A stretch of 40,539 nucleotides of DNA from Lentisphaeria bacterium. Its GTDB lineage: Bacteria > Verrucomicrobiota > Lentisphaeria > Victivallales > UBA1829. The notes under the pieces were generated by a model. That model searched no databases. It was not told where the DNA came from and worked only from the letters and a program-made list of their open reading frames with translations. The stretch lies in contig JAFVSW010000072.1 in the NCBI GenBank assembly GCA_017503545.1, forward strand, positions 1 to 40,539, read 5' to 3'. A program made the position numbers and the translations under genes. Of this stretch, positions 8,870-16,406 are shown piece after piece. The stretch's first letter is position 1. Each line of letters opens with the position of its first letter.

Positions 8870-10156
8870 TCAGCGTTTGATCAAGGCGCGTTTCGCAATG
8901 TCAGTACGATGCTGTTCGCCTTCCCATTTGATTTTGGAAACGCCTTCATAAGCACCTTTGATGGCATCTGCCATGTTGGGAGCAACTTTCGTCACAACCA
9001 GAACACGTCCGCCGGAGTTGGCAACGTTACCGTCAGCCTGTGCCGTGGTACCCGCATGGAAAACGATCGCACCGGTCTTTTCCGCTTCTTCAATACCATA
9101 GATGGTATGACCTTTATCCAGAGGACCGGCAGGGTAGCCGCCGGATGCCATCACGATACAAACGGAGGGTTCTTCGCTCCATACCAGATCGGCTTCTGCC
9201 AAACGACATTCTGCGGTTTTGAGCATGACATCATACAGGCTGCTTTTCAGTCTGGGAATCACACATTCGGTTTCCGGGTCGCCGAAACGGACATTGAATT
9301 CCAGAACTTTCGGACCGTCTTTTGTCACCATGATACCGGCATAGATGATGCCGCGGTAATCCATATTATCTTTCTGCACACCGGCAAGGAACCGTTTCAG
9401 AACGGTTTCCGTCACTTCGTCCATAACTTCTTTTGTCACCACCGGAGCGGGAGAGTATGCACCCATGCCGCCGGTATTGGGGCCCATGTCCTCATTCAAC
9501 AGACGTTTGTGGTCCTGAGAACTGACCAGCGGAACAATCGTCTTACCGTCGGTGAGAGCGAGGATGGATGCTTCTTCGCCGATGAGCAATTCTTCAATCA
9601 CAACAACCGCACCGGCATTGCCGAACTGACCGCCGAAGCAATCACGGACCGCCTGAATGGCTTCCGCTTCATTGGCGGCAACGATCACACCTTTACCGGC
9701 TGCCAAACCGTCGGCTTTCACCACGGTTTCTCTGCCGGCGGCATATTCGCTGCGGATATAGGCTTCTGCTTCCGGAGCAGAAGTAAAAGTCTGATAACGG
9801 GCTGTGGGAATGCCATGGCGGACCATGAACTGTTTGGAGAAATCTTTACTGCCTTCCAAACGGGCAGATGCTTTTACCGGACCGAAAACGGGGATCCCGA
9901 CAGCACGGATGGCATCAGCGGCACCGTCACACAAGGGAGCTTCCGGGCCAATCACAGCCAGATCCACCTTTTTTTCTTTTGCGAAAGCAGCCAGTGTTTC
10001 CGGATTCATATTTTCCAGTTTGACACATTCTGCAATCTGTGCAATACCCGGGTTACCCGGTACGCAATAGATCTGATTGACTTCCGGACTTTTCTTCAAG
10101 CCGTAGCAAAGCGCATGTTCGCGTCCGCCATTACCGATGACCAATACATCTGCCAT
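8870..10156 (-). CDS. purD: phosphoribosylamine-glycine ligase (GARS)
   Basis: This 428-residue enzyme ligates phosphoribosylamine and glycine with ATP in the second step of purine synthesis. GNGGREHAL (residues 8-16) is the N-terminal signature. The ATP-grasp region contains VVKADGLAAGKGV, DHKRLLNEDMGPNTGGMGA and the metal-binding EFNVRFGDPETE. The length is normal. ATG 10156 is chosen because GGAG lies 8 nt upstream and the protein then starts at the family's usual MADVLVIG. A longer frame to 10213 adds an unlikely 19-residue tail. Before the island inserted, this gene would have lain about 85 nt downstream of the gspK-like gene, on the same strand. Confidence 0.95.
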   Translation of the reverse strand: MADVLVIGNGGREHALCYGLKKSPEVNQIYCVPGNPGIAQIAECVKLENMNPETLAAFAKEKKVDLAVIGPEAPLCDGAADAIRAVGIPVFGPVKASARLEGSKDFSKQFMVRHGIPTARYQTFTSAPEAEAYIRSEYAAGRETVVKADGLAAGKGVIVAANEAEAIQAVRDCFGGQFGNAGAVVVIEELLIGEEASILALTDGKTIVPLVSSQDHKRLLNEDMGPNTGGMGAYSPAPVVTKEVMDEVTETVLKRFLAGVQKDNMDYRGIIYAGIMVTKDGPKVLEFNVRFGDPETECVIPRLKSSLYDVMLKTAECRLAEADLVWSEEPSVCIVMASGGYPAGPLDKGHTIYGIEEAEKTGAIVFHAGTTAQADGNVANSGGRVLVVTKVAPNMADAIKGAYEGVSKIKWEGEQHRTDIAKRALIKR

Positions 10157-10240
10157 AATAGTTTTCTCCATAGTATATTTTTGATTTAAACGATCATAAC
10201 GGTAATGTATCACCCTTTTTCATGAATTTCAAGTAAAAAA

Positions 10241-10269
10241 TCAGTAAAACATCCATTCCAGATAACGGA
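10241..10269 (-). pseudogene. left boundary repeat: displaced 3' end of the gspK-like gene
   Basis: Bases 10245-10269 are identical to 13668-13692, the last coding bases of the gspK-like gene. Read on the minus strand, this copy still encodes RYLEWMFY and then TGA (10241-10243). The intact gene has the same residues but ends TAT TAA. This copy therefore appears to be the original gene end, cut off by the segment now lying between the two repeats. Confidence 0.8.
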
Positions 10270-10337
10270 ATAAGCTTTCCTAATGACTTTTAATTTTGAA
10301 TCATATCTTCTGCTGAAAACTGTATATGTATAAAGCC

Positions 10338-10358
10338 GAAGCAAGAAAAAATTGCTTC
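10338..10358. other. hairpin in island leader
   Basis: GAAGCAA (10338-10344) pairs with TTGCTTC (10352-10358) around an A-rich 7-nt loop. No T-run follows on either strand, so it is not called a terminator. The rest of 10270-10448 is AT-rich and shows no gene. Confidence 0.4.
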
Positions 10359-10448
10359 AGACACGCGCAACAGTCGTCTAAAACCAGCTCTATTCCCTAA
10401 AACATACAAAAAACTGCTGAAATTTTTCAGATTTTTTTTATTTATGAC

Positions 10449-10477
10449 TTGCAATGTTTATTTACAGGATATACATT
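10449..10477 (+). promoter_or_regulatory. promoter of the island operon
   Basis: TTGCAA (10449-10454), a 17-nt spacer and TACATT (10472-10477) form a plausible sigma70 promoter. It would give a leader of about 55 nt before the first island gene. The placement inside the island, with genes reading away from it, suggests the module carries its own promoter. Confidence 0.45.
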
Positions 10478-10539
10478 AGGAAAGAACTAATTTTGCAAGA
10501 AACATATAAATCTAAATATTTTAATAAGGAGGATCAAAC

Positions 10540-10920
10540 ATAAAGATTTTTGTCAGACTGGTTATTACTTTTGCTTGCGTAAATGCAATTTCAGCTGCGG
10601 TATCAAACTCGAGTGCAGTTGTAACAGCGATTAGCACTGCAAGCGCAAAATGTGGAGCTGTGGCCTCTACACGAGTTCATGGAAATTATACTAATGGTGC
10701 ATTGCAGGCTATGGGGATAAGTTCCATTTCAATGTCAGGACCAATTGTTTCTAATACAGATTTAAGCGCAAATCCGCCTCACAATGGTAAAGGTGATGGA
10801 GAAGCGACCATAACACAAACTGGGGTTTGTAAAGTAGTAAGCGATTCACAAGGAAATGTAAGTACAACTCCGTCATATACAAGTACATCATCCACAAAAG
10901 CTTGTTCAAATGGAGAATAA
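10540..10920 (+). CDS. small secreted Ser/Thr-rich protein with an apparent ATA start
   Basis: The frame reads 126 codons from ATA at 10540. AGGAGG (10527-10532) lies 7 nt upstream, an ideal Shine-Dalgarno position. From there the protein has a clear Sec signal (KIFVRLVITFACVNAISA) and then a Ser/Thr/Ala/Asn-rich mature part with three cysteines, ending STSSTKACSNGE. No ATG, GTG or TTG gives a sensible start: the first GTG (10660) would delete the whole signal sequence. Either this is a rare AUA start or an ATG was lost by one G-to-A change. No family is recognised. The lipoprotein gene follows 33 nt later. Confidence 0.6.
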   Translation: MKIFVRLVITFACVNAISAAVSNSSAVVTAISTASAKCGAVASTRVHGNYTNGALQAMGISSISMSGPIVSNTDLSANPPHNGKGDGEATITQTGVCKVVSDSQGNVSTTPSYTSTSSTKACSNGE

Positions 10921-10953
10921 TACTTCAGACCACAAGACTGGAGTGTAATAAAA

Positions 10954-11391
10954 ATGAGAAAATCAGGTATAATTTATATTCTGCCATTTTTTGCTTTGAG
11001 CCTTTTGTTCTTGCTTGGTTGTTCTGATGATAATCTTCAGAATTCATCATATGCTAAGGTTTATGTTTTTTGGCATCGTCCTGCATTCAATTTATCTGGA
11101 TATGAATTGTTTGTACTGGCTAATTATTCCAGTTCCCATTTTGACAGTAGGCTTAATTACAAGATTGTTCAAAAAACAGTGGACAATACGTCGAAAGTTA
11201 TAGCACCTTCGCCAATAAAAATTGACAACAAAACAACTTATTTTAATCAGTGTGGAACTTATGACATTGAAATCAACGTCCGAGGTGAAGTTAAAAAAAT
11301 ATCGGATTTTTCGTATCAAGGAGAAAATACAGTCATGGTTGCACGAGGATACGGTTGGGCAATGTTCATTTCCCGTGAAAATTGGAAATAA
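10954..11391 (+). CDS. predicted lipoprotein of unknown function
   Basis: This 145-residue protein has a lipoprotein signal: a positively charged start, a hydrophobic core, and the lipobox LLGC with Cys23 as the lipidated residue, followed by SDDN. The mature part is about 120 residues with alternating beta-like segments (KVYVFWHRPAF, TYDIEINVRGEVKKI) and no recognised domain. It could be a small beta-sandwich. The stop overlaps the next start by one base (TAATG), so the two are translationally coupled. Codon use is AT-rich, like the other island genes and unlike the T2SS genes. Confidence 0.7.
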   Translation: MRKSGIIYILPFFALSLLFLLGCSDDNLQNSSYAKVYVFWHRPAFNLSGYELFVLANYSSSHFDSRLNYKIVQKTVDNTSKVIAPSPIKIDNKTTYFNQCGTYDIEINVRGEVKKISDFSYQGENTVMVARGYGWAMFISRENWK

Positions 11392-12239
11392 TGACAATGA
11401 AAAGAATTTACGTTATACTTCTGTTCTCTGCTGTTATAGTTAACCTATATGCGACTTCAGTATCCGGGCATACAATCTTACAAAGAGCTTTTGAACAATC
11501 TGCAAAAAGTAATTTAAAAGTTCAAATGCGTAATCCCTTACCGCCGCGCCCCAAGGAATTAATGATATTACCTTATGCAAACAAGTTAATATTTTATCGA
11601 AAAATAATTGAAAAAGATGTTTGTTTACGAGTTGAGACAGTTAGAACTACTCGTTACAGTAATGAGGTATTGGAAGTCTTCATAAAAAATTCAGAAGGAA
11701 TTTGGGGAATGGCTTCTGATGGTTTTTCTGCGGAAGTCATTGAGGTCCCGTTAGTATGGTTAATAGAGTTAATGTTCACCCCCTTAACGGAAACTGAATT
11801 AGCTTATGCTTCTTATGCGATACCAGTTATAAAAAAATACAATGGACGAAATTGCTATAAGATAGTTGTTAAGTTACCCTATACCGAAGAGTTTTTGCAT
11901 AAGATTACAAAGGAACCCATAGCTGATATTTCAAAAAAGAAATCTTTGTATTTGTCTGAACGACCATTTTTTTATGAATTTTTGATTGATTGCCAACAGT
12001 ATATTATTGTTGACAGAAAACATTATAATGCAAATGGTAAAACTATTTTTTCTGTGAATTTCGATCATTGGGAATCCTTATCCAATAGTGAGAAATTGTT
12101 TTTAACACCATCTCGCATTGAAGGTAAATTTTTAGTCCATGACTTCTTCTCTAGCCGAATCTTAGAAAAAATGCTTAAGGATCGCAAGACAAGGCAATGG
12201 GATGACCTGTATGCCAAAATTGAAATTTTCATAGATTAG
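11391..12239 (+). CDS. exported LolA-like protein ending at an in-frame amber codon
   Basis: This 282-residue protein has a Sec signal (KRIYVILLFSAVIVNLYA). The layout of a long first strand (KLIFYRKIIEKDVCLRVETV), a central YNGRNCYKIVVKLP strand and a closing ECF-like pair of strands (YIIVDRKHYNANGKTIFSVN) resembles the LolA/LolB outer-membrane lipoprotein-sorting fold. That match is by pattern only. ATG 11391 is chosen because it overlaps the preceding stop as TAATG. The frame stops at TAG 12237-12239. Without that stop it would continue directly through a hydrophobic helix and basic tail to 12323, so the gene may be truncated by a nonsense change. Confidence 0.6.
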   Translation: MTMKRIYVILLFSAVIVNLYATSVSGHTILQRAFEQSAKSNLKVQMRNPLPPRPKELMILPYANKLIFYRKIIEKDVCLRVETVRTTRYSNEVLEVFIKNSEGIWGMASDGFSAEVIEVPLVWLIELMFTPLTETELAYASYAIPVIKKYNGRNCYKIVVKLPYTEEFLHKITKEPIADISKKKSLYLSERPFFYEFLIDCQQYIIVDRKHYNANGKTIFSVNFDHWESLSNSEKLFLTPSRIEGKFLVHDFFSSRILEKMLKDRKTRQWDDLYAKIEIFID

Positions 12240-12242
12240 TTT

Positions 12243-12323
12243 TTGGAGAACGGCTCTGTATTCTTTTTGATAATTGCTTTTATTGCGATAACTACCGTAA
12301 TTATTATAAAACGTAGAAAATAA
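12243..12323 (+). CDS. 26-codon single-helix tail, in frame after the amber stop
   Basis: Immediately after TAG 12237-12239, in the same frame, lie TTT and then TTG. The 26 codons from TTG encode MENGSVFFLIIAFIAITTVI, then IIKRRK and TAA. This is one membrane helix with a basic cytoplasmic end, the form of a C-terminal membrane anchor. It could be the severed C-terminus of the LolA-like protein, a readthrough extension, or a tiny independent TTG-start gene. TTTTTGGAG precedes the codons but gives no well-spaced ribosome site, which makes independent translation less likely. The rest of 12324-12421 shows no gene. Confidence 0.45.
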   Translation: MENGSVFFLIIAFIAITTVIIIKRRK

Positions 12324-12421
12324 AAGTGTCTATCAACAAAATATTACATGTCATTAATATTGAGAGTAATGTATTTTTAAATAATTAATAATTCTTGACA
12401 CTAAAAACTGGGAAATAGTCT

Positions 12422-12652
12422 ATGTATCACTATCTTATGCACGAACGCTGGCAATGGTTTTTTGCAACGCCTAATATGTGCGCGGCATTCTTGACTGTTT
12501 GTCTTGGTATGTTATTGACTGTACTGATGACAACTAAGCTGATTAATGCAGTCAAAAACAAAAATCGGAAATACTGTCGATTTTACTATTTAAAATACGA
12601 AAATCAAATTACTGACATTATTTTTAACTTGATAAACAGAGGCAATGATTAA
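12422..12652 (+). CDS. small membrane protein of unknown function
   Basis: This 76-residue protein has one hydrophobic helix at about residues 18-44 (CAAFLTVCLGMLLTVLMTTK) followed by a basic stretch (VKNKNRKYCRFYY), predicting a cytoplasmic C-terminus. The upstream GGGAAA is a weak ribosome site. The next gene begins 4 nt after its stop, suggesting co-translation with the hydrolase-like protein. No family is recognised. Codon use matches the island. Confidence 0.5.
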   Translation: MYHYLMHERWQWFFATPNMCAAFLTVCLGMLLTVLMTTKLINAVKNKNRKYCRFYYLKYENQITDIIFNLINRGND

Positions 12653-12655
12653 GCA

Positions 12656-13612
12656 ATGAACTACTTGCAAATTATTATTAAAAACAAAAGAATAATACTG
12701 ATATTACTTTTGATTTCCATAATTTCATTGTTATTGCATGTGCTCTCTCAAGAAAGATTTGTACCTTATAATATACAGGAAACAATAATCCATAAAAATA
12801 TTGAAGGAAAAAATAAATATTTTATATATGGAACATTTACAATAAAAAGTCAATGTTTTCTTAACCCGACGACAAAAGGTATGTATATTGTTCCAGTAAA
12901 TTCAAAAGGAAAAGTATTAGAAGAAACAAAAAATATATTATTTTATGCACCTTTTAATGGTGAAGATGGTGCTACCGCATATGAGCGCTACGCTTGGCTT
13001 AAAGTTTTTGCAGAACAACATAATTTTGCAATTTTCTCACTTCGAATAAAAGCAGACACTTATAGCACAAATGAAAAATCTAAATACTATATTTACAAAG
13101 AGGCTGGATGGTTTTCCGGTATTTTTAAGATACAATACTTTTTACAAAAAAGATTCAACCTTACAAAAAACAAATTATGTGCAATAGGTCAATCTTCAGG
13201 GTGCTCTATGATACAACGAATGGTAGTTGAAATGCCTGATAAGTTTGCTGTAGCTGCCGGACACGGTGGCAGTAGATTTTCGCCCTATATACCAAATCAA
13301 AAATTTCCACCTTTCATATTATCTTCAACTGTTGGCGACAACACCAATATGCAAAATCGAGAAAATTATGTAGCTGCGACAAAAGCAAATATAAAACTTT
13401 GGTATATGGAAACTCATCCTATCAACAATAAGGATTTGCACAGTGCAAGTAACGACGTTTTCAGGGTTTTAACCGCATTTATTCTTTCTGCTGTTGACAC
13501 AAACAGCGAAGAAAAAGATATTTTCATTCGTAAATTTGAAAATATGCCTCTATTTCAATATCCATTGAAAAAAAATAAAAAGCTTGCTCCGCAAATAGAT
13601 CAGTCTCTGTGA
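12656..13612 (+). CDS. membrane-anchored alpha/beta-hydrolase-like protein
   Basis: This 318-residue protein has an N-terminal membrane helix (ILILLLISIISLLLHVL, about residues 14-31) and an extracytoplasmic domain. LFYAPFNGEDGA is the first core strand with an oxyanion-type loop. GQSSGC (178-183) is the nucleophile elbow, with Ser180 as the expected nucleophile, followed by a helix and AAGHGG. The histidine in METHP or DLHSAS is the candidate third catalytic residue. This resembles bacterial esterase/depolymerase-type hydrolases acting outside the cytoplasm. The substrate is unknown. It is the last gene of the island; 55 nt later comes the gspK-like gene end on the other strand. Confidence 0.65.
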   Translation: MNYLQIIIKNKRIILILLLISIISLLLHVLSQERFVPYNIQETIIHKNIEGKNKYFIYGTFTIKSQCFLNPTTKGMYIVPVNSKGKVLEETKNILFYAPFNGEDGATAYERYAWLKVFAEQHNFAIFSLRIKADTYSTNEKSKYYIYKEAGWFSGIFKIQYFLQKRFNLTKNKLCAIGQSSGCSMIQRMVVEMPDKFAVAAGHGGSRFSPYIPNQKFPPFILSSTVGDNTNMQNRENYVAATKANIKLWYMETHPINNKDLHSASNDVFRVLTAFILSAVDTNSEEKDIFIRKFENMPLFQYPLKKNKKLAPQIDQSL

Positions 13613-13663
13613 CTTGCATTTTTGACACAGTGATTGGTGATTTCCTAGAACGTTATTTCCTCT

Positions 13664-14758
13664 TTAATAAAACATCCATTCCAGATAACGGATGATGTTA
13701 TTTGACGGTTTCAACTGATTGACACCGGTCCAGGTGAATACCAGCCGCTTGGACGGCATTTTTTCTTCCCCGGCATAGGGTTCCACTTCCACTGTGTAGG
13801 CATTGCCGGGAGTCCACATCAAATACGAACTGTTGCGGATTTTCTGGAATAACGTGGAGTCGATAGCGTCAGAAAGTTTGACTTTTTCTTTCTGATACAG
13901 GCGGATCCCTTCCCGGATTTCTGCAAGTTCACTGTCTTCCAGATTAAAGACCCGTTTCAGGTACAGATCCGGCGCACCGAACAGATTGGGCGAATTGGCA
14001 AAAAGATTGGTCCGGCGTGTCGTCGTGCCGCCGCGATTGTTGCGGACTGTTGTCTGTATGGTCATCATGGAATCCGGAGGGATCACCCGGATCGCAGAAA
14101 GTCTCCCGTTTTTATCGGGGGGGAACAATTCCATAAATTCAGGCAGATAAAACAATTCCTCCCGATACTGGAAGTTGGCATTGCGGGGCAGCGGCGTTTG
14201 ATTATGCTCCTCATATTCGCCTTTTTCCCATGCTTCGCCGGAAACCACATCGTTACTGTCCGTATAATCATTGATCTGATCCCGGAGTTTTTCTATCACA
14301 TCCTGATATTCCGTATCGGTGGCACTGTTCATCCGCAAACGGTTGAGCGTGGTATTGCGCTGTTGACGGGAAAAATCCAATCCGGCGGCGGCGTCGGTAA
14401 TACGGAATTTCACCTGGATACCGTGATAATCCATGGTATGCTCCACACCATCGGGCAGAAAACGCTCATATTCCGTATCACCATAGTCAAAATTCTGATA
14501 AGAAACATTGGGGTGTTTCGTCCGTTCTGCGGCGACCAGCCATTGAATCCGGTTTGCTGCGCCTTCGCAAATGTATTGACTCCGCTGTTGTTTCGTATGC
14601 GCCGCCATGGTGTAGGTGTTCAGCTGGGAAATGCCGATCACTGCAGTCACAATCATGGAACATGCCATGATCAATGCCAATACCGGGATCAATGCCGATC
14701 CCGATTCGCCGCGACGACGCTTAACGGTGACCTGCGCCAGATGCTGTGTTCGATGCAT
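13664..14758 (-). CDS. gspK: T2SS minor pseudopilin GspK-like protein
   Basis: This 364-residue protein is predicted to sit at the pseudopilus tip as the large minor pseudopilin. After a basic start it has SGSALIPVLALIMACSMIVTAVI, the N-terminal helix of GspK-type proteins, which lack the Glu5 of other pseudopilins. The long soluble part contains helix-rich segments with a SAM-like pattern (NLEDSELAEIREGIRLYQ). AGGAGGTGATG lies just before the ATG. The gene overlaps the preceding gspJ-like gene by 38 nt. Its 3' end has been rebuilt by the boundary repeat of the island, leaving the last eight residues unchanged. Confidence 0.75.
   Translation of the reverse strand: MHRTQHLAQVTVKRRRGESGSALIPVLALIMACSMIVTAVIGISQLNTYTMAAHTKQQRSQYICEGAANRIQWLVAAERTKHPNVSYQNFDYGDTEYERFLPDGVEHTMDYHGIQVKFRITDAAAGLDFSRQQRNTTLNRLRMNSATDTEYQDVIEKLRDQINDYTDSNDVVSGEAWEKGEYEEHNQTPLPRNANFQYREELFYLPEFMELFPPDKNGRLSAIRVIPPDSMMTIQTTVRNNRGGTTTRRTNLFANSPNLFGAPDLYLKRVFNLEDSELAEIREGIRLYQKEKVKLSDAIDSTLFQKIRNSSYLMWTPGNAYTVEVEPYAGEEKMPSKRLVFTWTGVNQLKPSNNIIRYLEWMFY
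13668..13692. repeat. right boundary repeat of the island, within the gspK-like 3' end
   Basis: This 25-nt sequence is identical to 10245-10269 and supplies the last codons (RYLEWMF, and most of Tyr) of the gspK-like gene. Sequence identity stops abruptly on both sides, as expected for a recombination core. Confidence 0.8.
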
Positions 14759-15428
14759 TGTTCATCACCTCCTCCCGGTCTCTGAAAACGCTGTGGGAAC
14801 CGCTCCCCGCTGTCCGACGCAGCCAGGATTCTTCCGTCCCATCCTGCCAAACAACGGTCATACGGATCGCCAGAGGCAGATAGGGCCGCACTTCCCGATC
14901 CCAATCTTCATCCAGCCATTCCACAGTAAGGTCTGATTTTTTATCGGCATAAAGAAAAGAGATCCGTTCCACTTTTTCCGCCAACACTTCCGTGGTAAAC
15001 GGCATATCCGGGTCATCCTCCTCCAGCCAGGGGAAACGGGGATATTTGGAATATTCCGCAACCAAACGGTGTTCGTCATCCACCCGGACGCGGACAAAGA
15101 GAAGTGCGCCCCCCTCTTTGGAATAATTCCGGCGCAACGTGGTAAAAAACAATTCGTCCGTCAAGCCGTCAAAGACAAGATCGCTTGCCGTCTCATTGGT
15201 CTCCTCATCCTTCCAGTTAAAAGGGATCATGTTGCGCACACAGGTATCCATGACGACATCAATATTGCGGAATTGACGCAACTTATCCGTTTGATTAACA
15301 GATGTTTGCCACGATCTGTAAAAAGTGACGGATGCAGAACCGATAATGACGGCAATAAATGACGTCACCGTCAAAGCAGCGATCAACTCCATTAAAGTAA
15401 AGTAATAACGTCTTTTCTCAGTTGCCAT
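14721..15428 (-). CDS. gspJ: T2SS pseudopilin GspJ-like protein
   Basis: This 235-residue protein has a prepilin-type N-terminus: RRYYFTLMELIAALTVTSFI, with Glu at +5 and a hydrophobic helix. The residue before the FTL cleavage point is Tyr instead of Gly. The size and the position between the I- and K-like genes fit GspJ, a minor pseudopilin of the tip complex. The C-terminal half has alternating strands (RISFLYADKKSDLTVEWLDE) like GspJ. It overlaps the preceding gene by 11 nt and the following one by 38 nt, so translation is likely coupled. Confidence 0.75.
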   Translation of the reverse strand: MATEKRRYYFTLMELIAALTVTSFIAVIIGSASVTFYRSWQTSVNQTDKLRQFRNIDVVMDTCVRNMIPFNWKDEETNETASDLVFDGLTDELFFTTLRRNYSKEGGALLFVRVRVDDEHRLVAEYSKYPRFPWLEEDDPDMPFTTEVLAEKVERISFLYADKKSDLTVEWLDEDWDREVRPYLPLAIRMTVVWQDGTEESWLRRTAGSGSHSVFRDREEVMNNASNTASGAGHR

Positions 15429-15837
15429 CTTCCGTTAATCCTTCGTCAAACATAATCCGGTCGATATTCAAAGTTTCCAACGTTTCGCCATCGGATACCC
15501 TCACCAGAGAAATGCGGCAGGTCTTCAGTTCCGGCTGTCCGTCAAGTGATCCGTCATATTCTTCATGGATATCGTTAATATCCTCCCATTCAATATAGAT
15601 ACGGCAGTCGTCATACGGAAAGAATATTTCCGGCACCTGCTCCACCTGGTCATTATGAAGCAGAACATATTCCGCCGCTTCCATGATACGGTGTGTGTTG
15701 TTCCAGTCATCCACTGTCTGACTGATCCGTTTCCGTGCGGATGCGAGAAGTTGGAACAGCACCGCCAGAGACATGCCGAGAATGGCAATGGCAATGACCG
15801 CTTCCAACAGGGTGAATTTCCGTTTGAGATTTGCCAT
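15418..15837 (-). CDS. gspI: T2SS pseudopilin GspI-like protein
   Basis: This 139-residue protein begins MANLKRKFTLLEAVIAIAIL, a class III signal with Glu at +5. Lys replaces the usual Gly at -1. The small size and gene order fit GspI, which starts assembly of the tip complex with J and K. The start overlaps the stop of the H-like gene by one base. The soluble part shows a short helix and strands (CRIYIEWEDIND, CRISLVRVSDGETLETL). No other reading is plausible on this strand. Confidence 0.75.
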   Translation of the reverse strand: MANLKRKFTLLEAVIAIAILGMSLAVLFQLLASARKRISQTVDDWNNTHRIMEAAEYVLLHNDQVEQVPEIFFPYDDCRIYIEWEDINDIHEEYDGSLDGQPELKTCRISLVRVSDGETLETLNIDRIMFDEGLTEDGN

Positions 15838-16397
15838 CAGAAATCCACCTCCTCCCCTTCCTCCGGTTCACGGGAACGGAGCGAACCGGTCAACAGGGAA
15901 ACCTCAAAGATGCGTACAAATTTATCATGGCGGAACTGCAGTTTGGATAAGGCACATGCGCCGCCATCGGGATAAAAGCGGAAAATATCAATATATTCCA
16001 TATTGGAAGTAAAAGAATCGCCCTGACTGGATTCATAACCTTCCGGCAATTTCCATTTAATATCAGCAGTTTCCGAAGTGACGGATAATTGACCGTCATT
16101 TATGACGGTATCGTTTTCTTCTTCCGCATCCCGCATAAAAAAAAGTTTTGAACCGGGGTCAAACGCAACAATCCGGTCTTTGCCGTTTTCCATTGCCTGA
16201 TACCGCACTCTGGCACAGAACAGTTCAAAATTCTGCGCGGTCTGCTCCAACCTTGTGGCGGGGGAGGGACTGCGGAGCAGGGGAAGTGCCAATGCCGAAA
16301 TAAGCCCGATAATACATACGACTGCCACCACTTCCGGTAACGTGAAATGGCGGCAGGATATTGTGTAGGGCTGATTCCGGTACGGGGTCATAAACAA
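15837..16397 (-). CDS. gspH: T2SS pseudopilin GspH-like protein
   Basis: This 186-residue protein has the prepilin segment CRHFTLPEVVAVVCIIGLIS after about 15 residues. His stands at -1 in place of Gly, and Pro precedes the Glu. GspH proteins join the pseudopilus below the tip. The soluble domain has a beta pattern (RIVAFDPGSKLFFMRD; MEYIDIFRFYPDGGAC) matching GspH/FimT-type domains. There is a 9-nt gap after the G-like gene, and the stop overlaps the I-like start. Confidence 0.72.
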   Translation of the reverse strand: MFMTPYRNQPYTISCRHFTLPEVVAVVCIIGLISALALPLLRSPSPATRLEQTAQNFELFCARVRYQAMENGKDRIVAFDPGSKLFFMRDAEEENDTVINDGQLSVTSETADIKWKLPEGYESSQGDSFTSNMEYIDIFRFYPDGGACALSKLQFRHDKFVRIFEVSLLTGSLRSREPEEGEEVDF

Positions 16398-16406
16398 ATC
16401 GGTTCT

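Larger units (their letters stand above)
10245..13692. mobile_element. 3.4-kb AT-rich inserted island bounded by 25-nt direct repeats
   Basis: The two boundary repeats (10245-10269 and 13668-13692) are perfect 25-nt direct copies that fall at the 3' end of the gspK-like gene. Everything between them is visibly more AT-rich than the flanking T2SS and purD genes. Its genes run opposite to both neighbours, and most products carry signal sequences. Elements that integrate at the 3' end of a gene and restore it behave this way. No integrase, transposase or terminal inverted repeats were seen inside, so movement would need a recombinase supplied from elsewhere. Confidence 0.7.

Noticed and set aside
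8909-10189. 426-codon open frame antisense to purD
   Set aside because: It mirrors purD codons and has no family features or independent ribosome site.
10245-10269. XerCD/dif-type attachment site
   Set aside because: The 25-nt core does not show the paired 11-nt arms of dif-like sites. Host Xer use remains only a speculation.
10338-10358. Intrinsic terminator at the start of the first island
   Set aside because: The 7-bp hairpin lacks a T-run on both strands.
10660-10920. GTG start at 10660 for the first island protein
   Set aside because: It removes the signal peptide and has no Shine-Dalgarno. The frame from ATA at 10540 fits much better.
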